Assembly: GCA_905236405.1 (NCBI GenBank)
Contig: CAJOQB010000025.1
Location: forward strand, 1 to 7,083
Reading direction: 5' to 3'
Length of the DNA stretch: 7,083 nt
Source of the DNA: an uncultured Bacteroidales bacterium
GTDB taxonomy: Bacteria > Bacteroidota > Bacteroidia > Bacteroidales > P3
Part shown: positions 5,504 to 7,083 of the stretch, piece by piece
Layout: every line of letters begins with the position of its first letter
Numbering within the stretch: position 1 is the stretch's first letter
The notes under the pieces: model-generated
What the model saw: the letters and a program-made list of their open reading frames with translations, nothing else
Database searches by the model: none
What the model was told of the DNA's origin: nothing
Program-made: the position numbers and the translations under genes

Positions 5504-6433
5504 TTATCGGTTGATGCGGAAATTGAAGAAGAACACCATCACGGCGATAATCAACACCATCACTCCCACGATGGCCCAGAAAGCTGTCGTGTTGGTAATG
5601 AAGGGGAAATCGACGTTCATGCCGAACAAGCCGGTGATCACCGTCAAGGGGAGCATCACCGTGCTGAAGATGGTCAGCACCTTCATAATCTCGTTGGTCT
5701 TGTTGGTCTGCAACGAGTCGAAGGTGGTCGACAAGCCCTCAATCAACTCGCCGTAGTCCTCCACCAAGTCGAACATCTTCTGGTACTGGTCGAGGATATC
5801 GCCCCAGTAGTCTTCCATATCCACCTCTTCCGAGTTGACAAAACCCTTGATACCACCGCTTTCGAACATATGCAACACACGCAACTGCGGTTTGAAAGTG
5901 GTGTTCAACATGATGATGTTGCGTCGGGTGACGCTGATAAGCTCGATGATGTTGCGGGCCTTCTTGTTGAAGATATCGTAGTTAATCAAGTCGACCTCCG
6001 ACCCGATACGCAGCACCAACTGGTAGGTCTCCAGCATCAGACGATCCAGGATGTTGTACAGCAACAAGTCGCTGCACGAGAGTGCCTCCAACGTGTCCTC
6101 GTCCTTCTCGTCGAGGTCTTCCTTCATCTCGTCAAACAGCTTGTCCACCACCCAGTGGCTCTTGCCGATACTGATAATATAGTCTTTTCCCCAGAAAATT
6201 TTCACCTCACGGATGCGGCAGTTCTTGCTGTTCTTCTCGAAGTAGGGGAAATGAAGGATAAGGAAATAATAGTCGTCGTACTCGTCTATCTTGGGGCGCT
6301 GGTTGGTGGCGCGACAGTCCTCGATGTCCAAAGGGTGAAACTCGTATTCCTCCAACAAAAACTTATAGTCATCCTCGCTCGGATTGGTGATGTTGAGCCA
6401 TTTCAACGACTGATATTGTATCGTTTCAATCAT
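5504..6433 (-). CDS. corA: CorA-family magnesium/cobalt transporter
   Basis: A pentameric inner-membrane channel for Mg2+ (and Co2+ or Ni2+) uptake. The 309-residue length is typical. The large N-terminal cytoplasmic domain is acidic and helical: HPLDIEDC (33-40) and EYDDYYFLILHFP (51-63) resemble the conserved early CorA segments, and the long stalk-like helix region covers about 120-250. Two C-terminal helices follow, at about 251-270 and 282-304. The signature GMN is at 271-273 at the end of the first helix, in the context FGMNVDFP rather than the common YGMNFxxMPE. The C-terminal FNFRINR is short and basic, as expected inside the cell. It stands alone: a terminator lies upstream of its promoter and 127 bases separate its stop from the next ATG. 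A ZntB-type exporter is the alternative, but GMN with this overall pattern fits CorA. Confidence 0.94.
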   Translation of the reverse strand: MIETIQYQSLKWLNITNPSEDDYKFLLEEYEFHPLDIEDCRATNQRPKIDEYDDYYFLILHFPYFEKNSKNCRIREVKIFWGKDYIISIGKSHWVVDKLFDEMKEDLDEKDEDTLEALSCSDLLLYNILDRLMLETYQLVLRIGSEVDLINYDIFNKKARNIIELISVTRRNIIMLNTTFKPQLRVLHMFESGGIKGFVNSEEVDMEDYWGDILDQYQKMFDLVEDYGELIEGLSTTFDSLQTNKTNEIMKVLTIFSTVMLPLTVITGLFGMNVDFPFITNTTAFWAIVGVMVLIIAVMVFFFNFRINR

Positions 6434-6439
6434 GGAGTT

Positions 6440-6445
6440 CCTCCC
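6440..6445 (-). promoter_or_regulatory. Strong Shine-Dalgarno of corA
   Basis: GGGAGG lies 6 bases before the corA ATG (6431-6433). This is unusual here: none of the other complete genes in the window has a clear Shine-Dalgarno, as is normal for Bacteroidota. The sequence GGAG-GAA-CTCC (6434-6444) could fold back on itself and partly hide the site. Confidence 0.6.
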
Positions 6446-6512
6446 TTCTTTTTAGGCGATCACAATGGTGGTCAATATTTTACATTCGAGTACCGTTTTA
6501 CAATTTGAACTG

Positions 6513-6520
6513 CAAAAATA
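6513..6520 (-). promoter_or_regulatory. Predicted promoter -7 box of corA
   Basis: TATTTTTG on the minus strand matches the Bacteroidota TAnnTTTG box and follows a T-rich tract (6521-6532). No good -33 TTTG is seen. Transcription would start near 6505, giving a leader of about 70 bases. I find no known Mg2+ riboswitch fold in that leader by eye. Confidence 0.5.
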
Positions 6521-6567
6521 GAAAAAAAATATTATTGCAGACTTTTTCATCACTTTTTCTTAAACGA

Positions 6568-6601
6568 AAAACGGAGGTGACCTCACGGTGACCTCCGTTT
6601 T
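6568..6601 (-). terminator. Bidirectional intrinsic terminator after the InlB-repeat protein gene
   Basis: AAAACGGAGGT (6568-6578) pairs perfectly with ACCTCCGTTTT (6591-6601). After one G/G mismatch, three further pairs close a TCAC loop. The stem is GC-rich, and T-runs leave it on the minus strand (CCGTTTTTCG) and on the plus strand (CCGTTTTGC). It lies between the stop of the InlB-repeat gene and the corA promoter, so on the minus strand it ends the former and insulates corA. GGTGACCTC occurs twice directly within it (6577-6585, 6588-6596). Confidence 0.85.
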
Positions 6602-6607
6602 GCATTA

Positions 6608-6655
6608 GGACCCTTTAGTCCCTTTGGCCCTTTTACGGCCTTTTAGCCCCTTTAG
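6608..6655 (-). repeat. Degenerate tandem repeat, unit about 9-10 bases, core (C)TAAAGG
   Basis: On the minus strand the units are GGCTAAAG, GGGCTAAAAG, GCCGTAAAAG, GGCCAAAG, GGACTAAAG and GGTCC. The first unit contains the TAA stop of the InlB-repeat gene; the rest fill the gap to the terminator. Read in another frame the tract gives LKGLKGRKRAKGTKGS and a stop, a lysine at nearly every third position. Confidence 0.65.
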
Positions 6656-7083
6656 CCATCCATGCCGCTATTATCTCCGCTTCCGCCTTGTCCGTCGGCA
6701 GCGAAGGTAGCGGTGTAGGTGGCGTCGGCGTCAGCCGTCACGGTGATGGAGGCGGTGGTGCGACCGTTGCTCCAGCTGACGAAGTGGTAACCCTCGTTGG
6801 CGGTGGCGGTCAGCGTCACGCTGGCACCCTGCACATAGGTGCCGCCACCCGAGACAGAGCCCATCTGGGCGTCGTTGGCGTTGGCCGTGATGGTGACGTT
6901 GGCCGAAGGAGTGGGCGTGACAGGGGTGTCGCCACCCTCTTCTATTTCCGCCCACAAGTCCTCGGTGTCGGGTTGCAGGAACGGGGTCTCGGTGAGCCCG
7001 CCATAGGTCGCCACCGCCTTGTCGAACGCCGTCTTGGTGGTGTAGCTCTTATAGAGCTCACTCGTCACAATGAGGGTCTGTGT
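6652..7083 (-). CDS. Surface/secreted protein with divergent InlB B-repeat domain, C-terminal end (5' part outside window)
   Basis: The frame is open to the window edge, giving 143 residues to a TAA at 6652-6654. A GTG at 7066-7068 could be read as a start, but the upstream codons are open and the sequence begins mid-domain, so this is the C-terminus of a larger protein. After about 50 unassigned residues and a Pro/Thr hinge (DTPVTPTPS), a domain of about 70 residues reads VTITANANDAQMGSVSGGGTYV, then GASVTLTATANEGYHFVSWSNG and a final ITVTADADATYTATFAA. The GGG-TYxxGxxVTLTATxNxGYxFxxWSxG pattern is diagnostic of divergent InlB B-repeats, beta-grasp modules of bacterial surface proteins. It ends in a glycine-rich tail (GQGGSGDNSGMDG) without an evident type IX sorting domain. 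Function and anchoring cannot be judged without the N-terminus; BspA-like leucine-rich surface proteins often carry such modules. Confidence 0.82.
   Translation of the reverse strand, partial: TQTLIVTSELYKSYTTKTAFDKAVATYGGLTETPFLQPDTEDLWAEIEEGGDTPVTPTPSANVTITANANDAQMGSVSGGGTYVQGASVTLTATANEGYHFVSWSNGRTTASITVTADADATYTATFAADGQGGSGDNSGMDG

Noticed and set aside
5496..5509. CGAT-T6-ATCG palindrome at the end of corA as a terminator
   Set aside because: Only a 4-bp stem, overlapping the stop codon, with no T-run after it; too weak to call.
5870..6508. 212-codon plus-strand frame antisense to corA
   Set aside because: Reverse-complement shadow of a clear CorA sequence; no start signals or family resemblance.

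Overview
The window looks like chromosomal DNA from a Bacteroidota bacterium, most likely a moderately GC-rich member of the Bacteroidales (Prevotella- or Muribaculaceae-like). I cannot name the family or species from sequence alone. The reasons are a DUF3127 protein, a PorT-type outer-membrane barrel, a stand-alone heptose-phosphate adenylyltransferase, an InlB-type surface repeat protein, two TAnnTTTG-like promoter boxes and mostly weak or absent Shine-Dalgarno sequences. Every credible gene is on the minus strand. Long plus-strand open frames are shadows of these genes.

In transcription order (high to low coordinates), the window opens with the C-terminal end of a surface or secreted protein carrying a divergent InlB B-repeat domain (6652-7083). 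A degenerate TAAAGGG-type repeat and a strong bidirectional terminator hairpin (6568-6601) follow it. Next is a single transcription unit for a CorA-family Mg2+/Co2+ transporter (5504-6433), with its own promoter box and an unusually good Shine-Dalgarno. A second promoter box and a leader with two competing hairpins (5421-5446) precede a tightly packed run of genes. These are DUF3127 with an SSB-like tail, 5-formyltetrahydrofolate cyclo-ligase, a tail-anchored protein of unknown function, aspartate decarboxylase panD, an eight-helix LPG-synthase-TM/UPF0104 protein, the heptose-1-phosphate adenylyltransferase rfaE2, an outer-membrane beta-barrel, thioredoxin reductase trxB, and the start of a secreted Ser/Thr-rich protein that leaves the window at base 1. 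Gaps within this run are 28 bases or less, and two junctions are ATGA overlaps. It is probably an operon mixing cofactor metabolism (folate, pantothenate), envelope biogenesis and redox housekeeping.

The most striking observation is in trxB. The frame is interrupted by TGA at 438-440, directly after the FAD-binding GDV motif. It then continues in frame for 27 perfectly family-like codons (DPNYRQAI...) to a TAA at 354-356. TGA is used as a normal stop, inside ATGA overlaps, by two neighbouring genes, so genome-wide reassignment of UGA is unlikely. Site-specific recoding, a fresh nonsense mutation or a base-call error are the candidates. I saw no CRISPR array, tRNA, rRNA, insertion sequence or phage gene.
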